A stretch of 64,000 bases of DNA from Myxococcus eversor (GCF_010894455.1 NZ_JAAIXY010000016.1:124001-188000); one strand, 5' to 3'; numbered from the stretch's first letter, positions 24,128 to 31,506 are shown. Program-made: numbers and translations. Notes: generated by a model from the letters alone, not told the origin.

Positions 24128-25480
24128 ATGAATCCCTCGGAACCGCCCTGGTGGCGCCGACGCCTCACCCTCATGCTCGGTCTCGGAATCGCGGCGCTGG
24201 TGGCCGGCGGGCTCCTCTCCCTGGAGTCGCCCGCGCATCCCGAAGCCATTCCGCTCGCCGTGGAGGCCTCACGCTCTCCAGCGGTGTCCGCGCGCACGGC
24301 CCCCATCCTGCCCACGGGGATGGTTAGCGCCGTTCGCCCCGCTCCGGAGCGTGCTCCCGCCCCCATCATCGACAGCGTGACGGTGGAGAAGCGGGAGGTC
24401 TGCTCCGGCGAAGACAACCTCATCAGCGTCAGGGCTCATTCACCGGATGGCAATGACGCCTATCTCCACACCACCGTCGGCGCGGGTATCGGCATGCGCG
24501 TTCCCCTGCGCGTCTGGCGTGAGCCGGATGGGACGTACGAGCTGCCCACCGTGACGGTGTTCGGCAAGGACAACGTCGCCACCACCGTGCAGGTGCCCCG
24601 CTACACCGTGAAGGACTGCGAGCCCGAGCGCCTGGTCGAGGTCTTCTCCCGGCGAGCCCCCAACACCGAGGAGGACTTCGAGTTCCTCGCTCGCATCCTC
24701 GAGCCACCTCGCCAGGACACCGCTTCACGGGAGCCCTTCACGCCCGTGCGCTTCGTCTGGACCTTCGACGACCGGCACGCGGTGACGACGAGCACGCCCA
24801 TGGTGACGCAGACCGTGAGCCCCGACGTCACCCAGCCTCCTTCCATGTACAGCCAGCACATGGTGCGGGTGGACGTGTTCGACGCCACGGGCAAGAAGGT
24901 GACGGGCCGCTCCTCGCTCCAGCTCCTCGACAACACGTTCGAGAACTTCGACAAGAAGGGCGTCGTCACCGTGCTCGCGGCGGGGATACCGCGCTTCCCC
25001 GTGGAGGACGCCGAGGGCGTGGTCCGACAGACCTTCCGCCTGTCCCACCGGTGGAAGGGCTCGGTGAGGCTGGAGCGTGTCACCGCGCTGCGCGCGCGAG
25101 CGCCAGAGCCCGATGCCCCGCCCCTGCCCGAGGACACCGAGGAGGTGAGCCTGCGCGTGGACTCCCTTCCCGAAGGCCGGGGCGTGGACGTCTCCGTCGC
25201 ATTGGACACCCGGACCGAGGCGGACGTGAGGCAAATCACCTATCTGCTGGAAGGCACCACCGTGGATGGACACCCCGCGCGCGGGACCTTCTCCGTGATG
25301 CGGCCCCCACCCCGCCCGACGCGAGAGAACAGCACGGCCGTGACGGACCCGCTGCTGCTCGCGAAGGTGAAGCGGGCGCGCGAGCTGCTCGGCCAGCCCT
25401 TCGTCACGGACGAGGACCTCTGGCGCCTGGAGCGAGAGGGGCACTTCAAGGACCTCAAGGCCCAGCGCGACACGCCGTGA
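24128..25480 (+). CDS. membrane-anchored exported protein, unknown
   Basis: A GGAG site precedes the ATG, 38 bases after the previous gene. The 450-residue protein has positive residues then one hydrophobic span at 13-30 (L-T-L-M-L-G-L-G-I-A-A-L-V-A), so it is anchored with the bulk outside the cytoplasm. The body appears beta-rich, with repeats of strand-like segments such as V-R-F-V-W-T-F-D and V-E-V-F-S-R-R, in the style of immunoglobulin-like domains. I recognise no family. It probably shares a transcript with the cysteine-hydrolase-like gene. Confidence 0.72.
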   Translation: MNPSEPPWWRRRLTLMLGLGIAALVAGGLLSLESPAHPEAIPLAVEASRSPAVSARTAPILPTGMVSAVRPAPERAPAPIIDSVTVEKREVCSGEDNLISVRAHSPDGNDAYLHTTVGAGIGMRVPLRVWREPDGTYELPTVTVFGKDNVATTVQVPRYTVKDCEPERLVEVFSRRAPNTEEDFEFLARILEPPRQDTASREPFTPVRFVWTFDDRHAVTTSTPMVTQTVSPDVTQPPSMYSQHMVRVDVFDATGKKVTGRSSLQLLDNTFENFDKKGVVTVLAAGIPRFPVEDAEGVVRQTFRLSHRWKGSVRLERVTALRARAPEPDAPPLPEDTEEVSLRVDSLPEGRGVDVSVALDTRTEADVRQITYLLEGTTVDGHPARGTFSVMRPPPRPTRENSTAVTDPLLLAKVKRARELLGQPFVTDEDLWRLEREGHFKDLKAQRDTP

Positions 25481-25588
25481 GCCTCCGCCGTCCACCCCGT
25501 GGGAGCGACCACTCCCCTCGGACTGGCGACCGGTGAGCTCGACTCGATGACCTGGGCCCCGGGGGGCGTGCTGTCCTCCGGGCCGCCC

Positions 25589-26698
25589 ATGCCTCGCTCC
25601 TTCCTCCGAGCCCTGCCTCCGCTGCTGGCCCTGCTGACCGCGAGCCCTGGCGCCGCCGAGACTCCTTCTCACTCGTCCTCGCCCGACCTGAACGTCCCCT
25701 CGGGCCAGGCGCTCCAGGCGCTGGAACAGCGCATCCTCGGACGCGGCTGCGAGCCCCAGCTCCTGGGCGATGCGAGCCGGCGATTCTCCGAGGCCCAGCT
25801 CCTGTGCGCCGCGCACTTGTCCTTCCTCCTGGTCCAGTTGTCACTGGATGGCGGCGCTCCACCCGAGACGCCCCGGCGCGTGAAGGCCCTGCTCGACAAC
25901 GCGCTGACGAAGGGCCGCGCGCCCTTCCTCTCCGATGGCGCCGCGCTCGTGGAGAAGCATCACCTGCCGCACAGCGTGCTCTACCGGGGTTATGTGTTGT
26001 TGATGCTCGCGGGCATGGAGCGCGCGGGCCTGGCCGACGCGGCGTCCACCGCGCTGTTCGATGCCCTGGCCGCGCGGCTCGTGGAGGCCCTCTCGAAGCA
26101 ACTCCTGATGCCTTCCTTCGGCAAGTCCGTCTGGCCCTGTGACAGCGCTCCCGCCGCCGCGGGCCTGCTGTTGCACGGGAGGCTGCGCGGCAACGCCGAG
26201 TCACTCGCGATGGGAGAGCGCCTCACGGCCCGACTGGTGGAACTCGCCGCCCTGCCCTCGGGCTTTCCCACCAAGATGAACGCCAAGGGCCGGCTCGTCG
26301 AGCCCACTCCTCGAGGCACCACGCTGGCGTGGACGGGCGCCTTCCTCGCCATGGGCTCGCACTCCTCCGCCGCCACCTTCACCACTGCGCTGGTGAAGGG
26401 CTACTGCGACCGCCCGGGCGGAGAACTGCTTCCCTTCGCCGCCTGTCGGGAGTGGCCCCGAGGCGTGAACGGCCGCCAGGATGCCGCGAGCGGCCCGTTG
26501 CTGCACGGCGGCTACTCCGTGGGCGCGAGCGCCCTGGCCATCGCCGCCACCCGCCTCTCTCCAGAGCACCGCGCCTGGCACCAGGACCTGCTCAATGCCG
26601 CACGAGAAATGGGCATCCGACCCATGCTCGAAAAGCCACACATGCACCCGCTCGAAACCGCCCTGTATTGGTGGGGGGCCAACGCTCGCCCCTGGTAG
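25589..26698 (+). CDS. exported helical-repeat protein, unknown
   Basis: The start M-P-R-S-F-L-R is chosen because the following 22 residues are a clear signal peptide ending P-G-A-A-E; the longer in-frame start would bury it. The 369-residue mature chain is mostly helical with Ala/Leu-rich repeats, and contains H-H-L-P-H-S-V-L-Y-R-G-Y and W-P-C-D-S. Such alpha/alpha toroid-like patterns occur in hydrolases and lanthionine-type cyclases, but no signature decides. I call it unknown. It ends 140 bases before the subtilase gene. Confidence 0.68.
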   Translation: MPRSFLRALPPLLALLTASPGAAETPSHSSSPDLNVPSGQALQALEQRILGRGCEPQLLGDASRRFSEAQLLCAAHLSFLLVQLSLDGGAPPETPRRVKALLDNALTKGRAPFLSDGAALVEKHHLPHSVLYRGYVLLMLAGMERAGLADAASTALFDALAARLVEALSKQLLMPSFGKSVWPCDSAPAAAGLLLHGRLRGNAESLAMGERLTARLVELAALPSGFPTKMNAKGRLVEPTPRGTTLAWTGAFLAMGSHSSAATFTTALVKGYCDRPGGELLPFAACREWPRGVNGRQDAASGPLLHGGYSVGASALAIAATRLSPEHRAWHQDLLNAAREMGIRPMLEKPHMHPLETALYWWGANARPW

Positions 26699-26838
26699 GC
26701 AATGCCCCCGCATGTCGGCGCACACCCCGGACGTTCAATGACGAACCGCTGTCTCATCCCTGAGGGCTAAATCAGGATTAAGCCGAATTTAAAGTCGATT
26801 CGTATCATTCCGCGTAACCCATTGCAGGGGGATGAGAC

Positions 26839-28140
26839 ATGAATCGACGGATGACCACGCTGACCCTGGCCATGAGTGGACTGGCGATGCTGGGGGCCTG
26901 CTCGAGCAGCCGGCCCGTCTGCAAGGACCCGTCGGCCTCCGCCGCGCTCCGCGCGCCTCCGACGGGGAAGTTCCTCACCGTCAGCAAGAAGATACCGGGC
27001 GAGTACGTGGTGGTGCTCAAGACGCCCGAGCCGGGGCTGCAGCCGCTCGCCGTCACCCAGGCCACCCAGGCCCTCATGGAGCAGTACGGTGGCGCCGCGT
27101 TCGCGGTGTACGAGCATGCGCTGCGCGGCTTCGCCAGCAGGATGAGCGAGGACCAGGCGCGCGCCCTCGCGGAGGACCCCAGGGTCGCCTACGTCCAGGA
27201 GAACGGGGTGATGTCCATCCGCGAGAGCCAGCCGAGCCCCACCTGGGGCATCGACCGCGTGGACCAGCGCACGCTGCCGCTCGACAAGCTCTACATGTAC
27301 AACGCCACCGGGCTGGGGGTGCATGTCTACATCCTCGACACCGGCGTGCGCTTCTCGCACCGCGAGTTTGGAGGCAGGGCCTCCGTCGGGTTCGACGCCA
27401 TTGGCGACAGCATGAAGGGCAATGATTGCCATGGCCACGGCACGCACGTGGCGGGCACGGCGGCGGGCAGCACGTATGGGCTGGCCAAGAACGCCACCGT
27501 GCACTCCGTCCGCGTGCTCGCGTGCAACGGCTCGGGCTCCACGGCCCAGGTCATCGCGGGCATCGACTGGGTGACGAAGAACCACCAGTCCCCGGCCGTG
27601 GCGAACATGAGCCTGGGTGGAGATTCCGACCCGGCCATCGACGAAGCAGTCCGCCGCTCCATCGCCTCGGGCGTCACCTACGTGCTCGCCGCGGGCAACG
27701 AGTCCGGCGATGCCTGCAGGCACTCTCCGGCCCGGACGGAGGAGGCCATCACCGTGGCCGCCACCGACACCAGCGACAAGCGCACGCCCTTCTCCAACTA
27801 CGGCGACTGCGTGGATGTCTTCGCGCCCGGCAACAGAATCACCTCGGCCTGGCACTACGGAGACCAGGAGTCGCGCGAGCTGAGCGGCACCTCCATGTCC
27901 GCGCCCCACGTGACGGGCGTGGCCGCGCTCTGGCTGGAGCTGAATCCCGACTCCACGCCCGCCATCGTCGCCAGCGCGCTGTTCGAAAACGCCACGCTCG
28001 ACAAGGTGCGAAGCCCCGGTGAGTGCACCCCCAACCGGATGGCGTACTCGGGCTTCATCGGCGCCGTGCCGGTGCTGCCCACCGTGAGCACCGAGCCCGA
28101 GACGTCGCCAGCACCGGTGAGCGGCGAAAGTTCGAAGTAA
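26839..28140 (+). CDS. proteinase K-like subtilisin (S8) lipoprotein protease
   Basis: The 433-residue precursor begins with a lipoprotein-type signal ending M-L-G-A-C, then an inhibitor I9 propeptide with G-E-Y-V-V-V-L-K and A-Y-V-Q-E-N. The S8 domain follows with the full triad: Asp in Y-I-L-D-T-G-V, His in H-G-H-G-T-H-V-A-G-T, Ser in S-G-T-S-M-S-A-P-H-V. The oxyanion Asn is in A-A-G-N-E-S-G. These proteases degrade prey or environmental protein outside the cell. The AT-richer upstream 130 bases probably hold its promoter, and a strong hairpin terminator follows the gene. Confidence 0.92.
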   Translation: MNRRMTTLTLAMSGLAMLGACSSSRPVCKDPSASAALRAPPTGKFLTVSKKIPGEYVVVLKTPEPGLQPLAVTQATQALMEQYGGAAFAVYEHALRGFASRMSEDQARALAEDPRVAYVQENGVMSIRESQPSPTWGIDRVDQRTLPLDKLYMYNATGLGVHVYILDTGVRFSHREFGGRASVGFDAIGDSMKGNDCHGHGTHVAGTAAGSTYGLAKNATVHSVRVLACNGSGSTAQVIAGIDWVTKNHQSPAVANMSLGGDSDPAIDEAVRRSIASGVTYVLAAGNESGDACRHSPARTEEAITVAATDTSDKRTPFSNYGDCVDVFAPGNRITSAWHYGDQESRELSGTSMSAPHVTGVAALWLELNPDSTPAIVASALFENATLDKVRSPGECTPNRMAYSGFIGAVPVLPTVSTEPETSPAPVSGESSK

Positions 28141-28180
28141 GCGTCCGGCCGCGAGGACCCCTCCCCCTCGCGGCCCCCGA

Positions 28181-28224
28181 GGGCCGGACTCCGTCAGCAC
28201 GACGGAGCCCGGCCTTCGTCTTTT
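28181..28224 (+). terminator. rho-independent terminator after the subtilase gene
   Basis: A nested inverted repeat pairs CTCCGTC with GACGGAG around AGCAC, and outside it GGCCGG with CCGGCC, giving a 13-bp stem with a small bulge. It is followed by a T-rich stretch (TTCGTCTTTT). It separates the subtilase gene from the Ubl/ThiF genes downstream. Confidence 0.8.
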
Positions 28225-28338
28225 CACGGGCGCCCCTTGCGCCGAGTCAGGACGCCCCGCGCGCTCCCGTCCCGCGAGGTGCCTGGCCGGCCGCCCTTTT
28301 CGCGGCCCCTGGCACGCGCGAGGAGGCGCGAGACGACC

Positions 28339-28587
28339 ATGGCGACCCTGAACATCACCTATGACGGCATGTCCGCGGACGTGCCGGTGGAGCTGGACCG
28401 GCCGGTGTCCGACTCCGACGTGCGCCGCATCGCCGCGGAGCTGATTCGCGCGGGCGGAGTGCCCGGCCTGCACCTGGCGCACCTGCGCGACGACGTCTTC
28501 CAGCACTTCGTCGTGGACCGGTTCCGGGGTGCGCGTGGCGACGAGCGCATCTACCTGCGCCCCAAGGTGCCCTTCGGCGCCCGCTGA
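28339..28587 (+). CDS. small beta-grasp (ubiquitin-like) protein candidate
   Basis: The 82-residue protein starts at M-A-T-L-N-I after GAGGAGG. The predicted order is strand (L-N-I-T-Y-D-G), strand (A-D-V-P-V-E-L), a helix (S-D-S-D-V-R-R-I-A-A-E-L-I-R), then two short strands ending R-I-Y-L-R-P-K. This is the beta-beta-alpha-beta layout of ubiquitin-like folds. It ends G-A-R, not Gly-Gly, so conjugation is not proven; processing by a JAB protein could expose another end. The next gene, nine bases away, encodes a ThiF/E1-like enzyme, the usual partner of bacterial Ubls. The fold is inference from pattern and context. Confidence 0.6.
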   Translation: MATLNITYDGMSADVPVELDRPVSDSDVRRIAAELIRAGGVPGLHLAHLRDDVFQHFVVDRFRGARGDERIYLRPKVPFGAR

Positions 28588-28596
28588 GGAGAAGCC

Positions 28597-29178
28597 ATGC
28601 GCATCCTCTTCTGCGGTGTGGGCGCCATCGGCTCCCAGGCGGCCGTCCTGTGCCGCAACCTGGAGGCCACCCTGGTCTTCATCGACTTCGACCGGGTGGA
28701 GTCCAAGAACCTGCTCGCCCAGGCCTACGTGAAGCCCTCTGTCGGGAAGAACAAGGCCGAGGCCCTCAAGCTCCAGCTCCTCAACCTGCACGGCGTGAAG
28801 TCGGAGTCCTTCGGCGTGCGAGTCACCCGCGACAACGTGGCGGCCCTGTGTGGCGGCGCGGACCTGCTGGTGGACTGCTTCGACAACCAGGACAGCCGCC
28901 AGCTCCTCGGCGACTTTGCTCGGGGAGCAGGCAAGCCCCTGGTACACGGCGCGGTGAGCGCGGACGGGACTTTCGGCCTGGTCCGCTGGGACGAGCGATT
29001 CGTCCCGGATGCCGAGGACACCGCCGGGCAGGCCACCTGCGAGGGCGGCGCGCACCTGCCTCTCCTGGGCCTGCTGGCCGCCACCCTCGCCCGCTGCGTG
29101 CAGGACTTCGTCAAGCAGGGCATCAGGCGGGACGCACTCGTGAACCTCTCCTCCGTCGTCCCCACCTCGAGTCACTGA
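28597..29178 (+). CDS. ThiF/E1-like adenylyltransferase, small form
   Basis: The 193-residue protein is a minimal Rossmann-type E1 domain. G-V-G-A-I-G is at residues 7-12. I-D-F-D-R-V-E-S-K-N-L-L-A-Q at 29-42 matches the E1 pattern D-x-D-x-V-x-x-x-N-L-x-R-Q, except that Ala replaces the conserved Arg. K53 and V-D-C-F-D-N (92-97) fit the ATP site. C148 in T-C-E-G is a possible acceptor cysteine. E1 enzymes adenylate the C-terminus of ubiquitin-like proteins. It starts nine bases after the beta-grasp-like gene. At under 200 residues it lacks the extra domains of MoeB or canonical E1. Confidence 0.85.
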   Translation: MRILFCGVGAIGSQAAVLCRNLEATLVFIDFDRVESKNLLAQAYVKPSVGKNKAEALKLQLLNLHGVKSESFGVRVTRDNVAALCGGADLLVDCFDNQDSRQLLGDFARGAGKPLVHGAVSADGTFGLVRWDERFVPDAEDTAGQATCEGGAHLPLLGLLAATLARCVQDFVKQGIRRDALVNLSSVVPTSSH

Positions 29179-29226
29179 CGTGATTTGACCAAGACGTCAC
29201 ACCCCACGCCCCACGCGGAGCCTCCC

Positions 29227-30120
29227 ATGGCCCTGGACATCCTCTTCGACATGGAGACGAGCGACCCCGACGACGCGCTCACGCTCTGCCTGTTGGCCAC
29301 GCACCCCGCCGTCACCCTGAGGGCGGTGACCGTGACGCCGGGCACACTCGCTCAGGTGGGAATGGTGAGACACCTGCTCGCGCGTGCCGGCCGGAGTGAC
29401 GTGCCCGTAGGCGCGCGCAATCCGGCGGCGGAAAAGGAGAGCCTCTCGGCTTTCCATACGAAGTGGCTGGGCCCCCTGCCTCCCGCCGCGCCGGATGCCC
29501 TGGCGCACGAGGTGCTGGCACTCGCGCTCGGGCGATTTCCCGAGGCGACACTGGTGACGGGCGCGCCGCTCCAGAATCTGCGGCTGCTGCTGGAGCACCA
29601 TCCGGACCTCCACCTGCGTCGTTGGGTGGCACAGGGCGGCTTCGCGGGTGACAACGTGGTCCCTCCGGAGCACCGGCTGCCCAAGTTCGAGGGCCGGCGC
29701 ACCTGCCCGACCTTCAACTTCAACGGAGACCCCAAGGGCGCGCTGCTGGCCCTCTCCTCGGACCGAGTGGGTCGACGCGAGCTGGTGTCCAAGAACGTCA
29801 CCCATGGACTGGCCTATGACGGCGCCTTCCACGAGCGGATGAGGCCCTACGCCTCGGCGACGCCCGGGCTGGCGCTCATCTTCGAGGCCATGGAGCGCTA
29901 CCTGGCACAGCGGCCCGAAGGAAAGCTCCTGCACGACCCCATCGCCGCATGCGCGGCCATCGACCCGGGAATCGTCACCTGGGCGGAAGTAGAGATGGTG
30001 CGCGAGCGCGGAGAGTGGGGAGCCGAGCTGGCGCAAGGCACCCGGACGTTCATCTCGGTGGCCCTGGACCCCGAGCGCTTCTTCCGAACCTTCGTGGGAA
30101 TCGACGCCGCGACAAATTAA
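29227..30120 (+). CDS. nucleoside hydrolase-like (IUNH-family) protein
   Basis: From M-A-L-D-I-L-F (297 residues; a start 42 bases upstream is also possible) the N-terminus reads D-M-E-T-S-D-P-D-D, equivalent to the D-T-D-x-G-x-D-D calcium-binding motif of inosine-uridine nucleoside hydrolases. Later P-I-A-A-C-A-A-I-D (near 240) matches the second metal-side motif H-D/P-x-A. These enzymes cut N-glycosidic bonds of nucleosides. Here the protein lies between a ThiF-like enzyme and a tRNA array, so its substrate might be a modified nucleoside, a nucleotide or RNA; that is inference. The gap to the ThiF gene is 48 bases. Confidence 0.82.
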   Translation: MALDILFDMETSDPDDALTLCLLATHPAVTLRAVTVTPGTLAQVGMVRHLLARAGRSDVPVGARNPAAEKESLSAFHTKWLGPLPPAAPDALAHEVLALALGRFPEATLVTGAPLQNLRLLLEHHPDLHLRRWVAQGGFAGDNVVPPEHRLPKFEGRRTCPTFNFNGDPKGALLALSSDRVGRRELVSKNVTHGLAYDGAFHERMRPYASATPGLALIFEAMERYLAQRPEGKLLHDPIAACAAIDPGIVTWAEVEMVRERGEWGAELAQGTRTFISVALDPERFFRTFVGIDAATN

Positions 30121-30181
30121 TCGCGGCGCTGTCAGGGATGAAAATCAACCGCCGTAGATTCCCCCAGAAAGGAGCGGTGAC

Positions 30182-30340
30182 ATGACAACGGCGAAGATGC
30201 AGTCGAACGAGACGAAGCGCAGCTATCGACACAACCTCTGGTCCCAGTTCGACGCCGCCTCCTGCTCCTTCTCGAGCACAGGCTCGATTCGCAACGTGGG
30301 ATTCAGCCACCTTCACGGCCATCCGCCCGTACCCTGCTGA
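30182..30340 (+). CDS. 52-residue ORF before the tRNA array, possible leader peptide
   Basis: An AAAGGAG site seven bases before the ATG makes translation likely. The peptide starts M-T-T-A-K-M-Q-S-N-E and ends H-P-P-V-P-C. It is Ser- and His-rich and uses all 20 standard amino acids by residue 48, including Trp20, Cys28 and four His. Thirty-eight bases after its stop is a hairpin terminator, then the tRNA array. I suggest a leader peptide whose translation reports tRNA shortage. A peptide substrate of the nearby ThiF-like enzyme is the main alternative. No known family is recognised. Confidence 0.6.
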   Translation: MTTAKMQSNETKRSYRHNLWSQFDAASCSFSSTGSIRNVGFSHLHGHPPVPC

Positions 30341-30377
30341 CGCTCGCGCTTCGTCACTGACGCGCCAAGCCACGCAG

Positions 30378-30411
30378 AGGCCGGGCTCCCATCCAGGGGA
30401 CCCGGCCTTTC
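30378..30411 (+). terminator. hairpin terminator/attenuator candidate ahead of the tRNA array
   Basis: AGGCCGGG (30378-30385) pairs with CCCGGCCT (30401-30408) across a 15-base loop, and a short TTT follows. It ends 22 bases before the first tRNA. It could stop transcription from the upstream genes, or act as an attenuator controlled by translation of the 52-residue ORF. Confidence 0.65.
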
Positions 30412-30432
30412 GGCTTTCGGGCCTCCGATCCA

Positions 30433-30517
30433 GGGGACGTAGAGCGTTACGGCAGACGCGCGGGCCTGTAGAGCCCGAGCCCGACAGGGCCTGCTGGGTT
30501 CAACTCCCAGCGTCCCC
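30433..30517 (+). tRNA. tRNA-Tyr(GTA), class II
   Basis: A perfect 7-bp acceptor stem (GGGGACG/CGTCCCC), D-stem GCGT/ACGC, anticodon loop CTGTAGA (GTA), a long variable hairpin GCCC-GACA-GGGC as in bacterial tRNA-Tyr, and T-arm with TTCAACT. Discriminator A; CCA is not encoded. Confidence 0.88.
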
Positions 30518-30567
30518 ATGCTCCGCACGAGCAGGGCTGCATCATCCAAACCCAGACGTAATTTTCC

Positions 30568-30637
30568 AGGGGTATAGCTCAAAGGCAGAGCACTCGCTTG
30601 ATAAGCGGGTGATCCCGGTTCGACTCCGGGTACCCCG
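30568..30637 (+). tRNA. tRNA-Ile(GAT)
   Basis: Acceptor strand AGGGGTA faces TACCCCG with an A-G mismatch at the first pair. D-arm GCTC/GAGC, anticodon arm CTCGC/GCGGG with loop TTGATAA (GAT), T-arm CCCGG/CCGGG with TTCGACT. The variable loop has four bases. Confidence 0.82.
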
Positions 30638-30644
30638 ACTCCAT

Positions 30645-30716
30645 GTTGGCCGAAGGCGATTGGTGAGCCACCGGGATGTGACCCCGGGGAAGAGGGTTCG
30701 ATTCCCTCCGGTCAAC
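30645..30716 (+). tRNA. tRNA-His(GTG)
   Basis: Seven acceptor pairs with one G-U, D-stem GGC/GCC, anticodon stem CCGGG/CCCGG with loop ATGTGAC (GTG), T-arm GAGGG/CCCTC. Discriminator C is as in tRNA-His, but the base before position 1 is T, so the usual G-1 identity base is not encoded. Confidence 0.8.
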
Positions 30717-30795
30717 CTGACAGTCCCAGCTCTCTGACAACTGAATCGTCGTGGTGAATGCACGCCGCCTGCTCACACAGGGGTGGCGGCAAAAT

Positions 30796-30865
30796 GCCTC
30801 CGTAGCTCATTGGTAGAGCATCCGCCTCTTAAGCGGACGGCGAGGGTTCGAATCCCTCCGGAGGT
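30796..30865 (+). tRNA. tRNA-Lys(CTT)
   Basis: Acceptor GCCTCCG/CGGAGGT (G-U first pair), D-arm GCTC/GAGC, anticodon stem TCCGC/GCGGA with loop CTCTTAA, T-arm GAGGG/CCCTC with TTCGAAT, discriminator A. The 79 bases before it hold nothing I can name. Confidence 0.88.
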
Positions 30866-30883
30866 ACTCGAAGCAGCAGCAAC

Positions 30884-30953
30884 GCGGGTGTCGTCCAGCG
30901 GCAGGATGGCGGTTTCCCATACCGTCGACACGGGTTCGAATCCCGTCACCCGC
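30884..30953 (+). tRNA. tRNA-Gly(CCC)
   Basis: Acceptor GCGGGTG/CACCCGC is perfect. D-arm GTCC/GGAT, anticodon loop TTCCCAT (CCC) on a 5-bp stem with one G-U, T-arm ACGGG/CCCGT with TTCGAAT, and discriminator T as expected for glycine. Confidence 0.86.
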
Positions 30954-30973
30954 TTCACATGTGTCACTTCCAT

Positions 30974-31044
30974 ACCGGAGTCGTCTAATCAGCAGGATGG
31001 CGGATTCTGACTCCGCAGGCGCAGGTGCGATTCCTGCCTCCGGT
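30974..31044 (+). tRNA. tRNA-Gln(CTG)
   Basis: Acceptor ACCGGAG/CTCCGGT, anticodon stem GCGGA/TCCGC with loop TTCTGAC (CTG), T-stem GCAGG/CCTGC. The T-loop is TGCGATT, with G where position 55 is normally T, so the usual pseudouridine site is absent. Confidence 0.82.
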
Positions 31045-31064
31045 TCTCTCTTCACGCAGCACAT

Positions 31065-31135
31065 TCCCCGGTAGCTCAATGGCAGAGCGCGCGGCTGTTA
31101 ACCGCGAAGTTGGGGGTTCGAGTCCCTCCCGGGGA
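31065..31135 (+). tRNA. tRNA-Asn(GTT)
   Basis: Acceptor TCCCCGG/CCGGGGA, D-arm GCTC/GAGC with GG, anticodon stem CGCGG/CCGCG with loop CTGTTAA, T-arm with TTCGAGT, and discriminator G as in asparagine tRNAs. Confidence 0.88.
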
Positions 31136-31154
31136 GCTTGCAACAGACGCAACT

Positions 31155-31223
31155 GGCCAGTTCCGCCCGGGGTGGCAACGGTCTGCAAAACCGTTTGGGA
31201 CGGGTTCGACTCCCGTATTGGCC
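31155..31223 (+). tRNA. tRNA-Cys(GCA)
   Basis: Acceptor GGCCAGT/ATTGGCC with one G-U, D-stem GCC/GGC, anticodon stem ACGGT/ACCGT with loop CTGCAAA, T-arm ACGGG/CCCGT, and discriminator T, the cysteine identity base. Confidence 0.86.
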
Positions 31224-31234
31224 TCACTTTCATT

Positions 31235-31306
31235 GCCGACCTGGCGTAGGTGGTCCGCGCGCCCGTCTGAAGAGCGGGAGGACTCGGTTCGATTCCGAGG
31301 GTCGGC
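31235..31306 (+). tRNA. tRNA-Phe(GAA)
   Basis: Acceptor GCCGACC/GGTCGGC, D-stem GCG/CGC with loop containing GG, anticodon stem CCCGT/GCGGG with loop CTGAAGA, T-arm CTCGG/CCGAG, discriminator A. Confidence 0.86.
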
Positions 31307-31330
31307 ACTTCGCAGCACGTTTCACTTCAT

Positions 31331-31397
31331 AGGCTGCGCTCCGGGAGCAGCTTGGACTCCAAATCCGAGCGCGCGGGGTTCAACTCCCTGGCGGCCT
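31331..31397 (+). tRNA. tRNA-Trp(CCA) with minimal D-arm
   Basis: Acceptor AGGCTGC/GCGGCCT, anticodon arm TTGGA/TCCGA with loop CTCCAAA, T-arm CGGGG/CCCTG, discriminator G. Only 14 bases separate the acceptor and anticodon stems. They form GCTC-CGG-GAGC, so positions 8-9 are missing and the D-loop has three bases. Confidence 0.78.
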
Positions 31398-31406
31398 GCT
31401 CGTTTC

Positions 31407-31479
31407 GCCCCTGTAGCTCAACTGGTAGCAGCACCGGTTTCGTAAACCGGGGGTTGTCGGTTCGAACCCGACCGGGGGC
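31407..31479 (+). tRNA. tRNA-Thr(CGT)
   Basis: Acceptor GCCCCTG/CGGGGGC, D-stem GCT/AGC with GG in the loop, anticodon stem CCGGT/ACCGG with loop TTCGTAA, T-arm GTCGG/CCGAC with TTCGAAC, discriminator A. Confidence 0.86.
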
Positions 31480-31506
31480 ACTTCACGCAACACGCAGTCG
31501 TCACAT

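Noticed and set aside
30717-30795. A degenerate tRNA between tRNA-His and tRNA-Lys
   Set aside because: No T-loop or anticodon arm with suitable pairing is present.
30867-31330. A CRISPR array from regularly spaced repeats in the tRNA region
   Set aside because: The repeats are tRNA arms and short spacers, not identical direct repeats with unique spacers.
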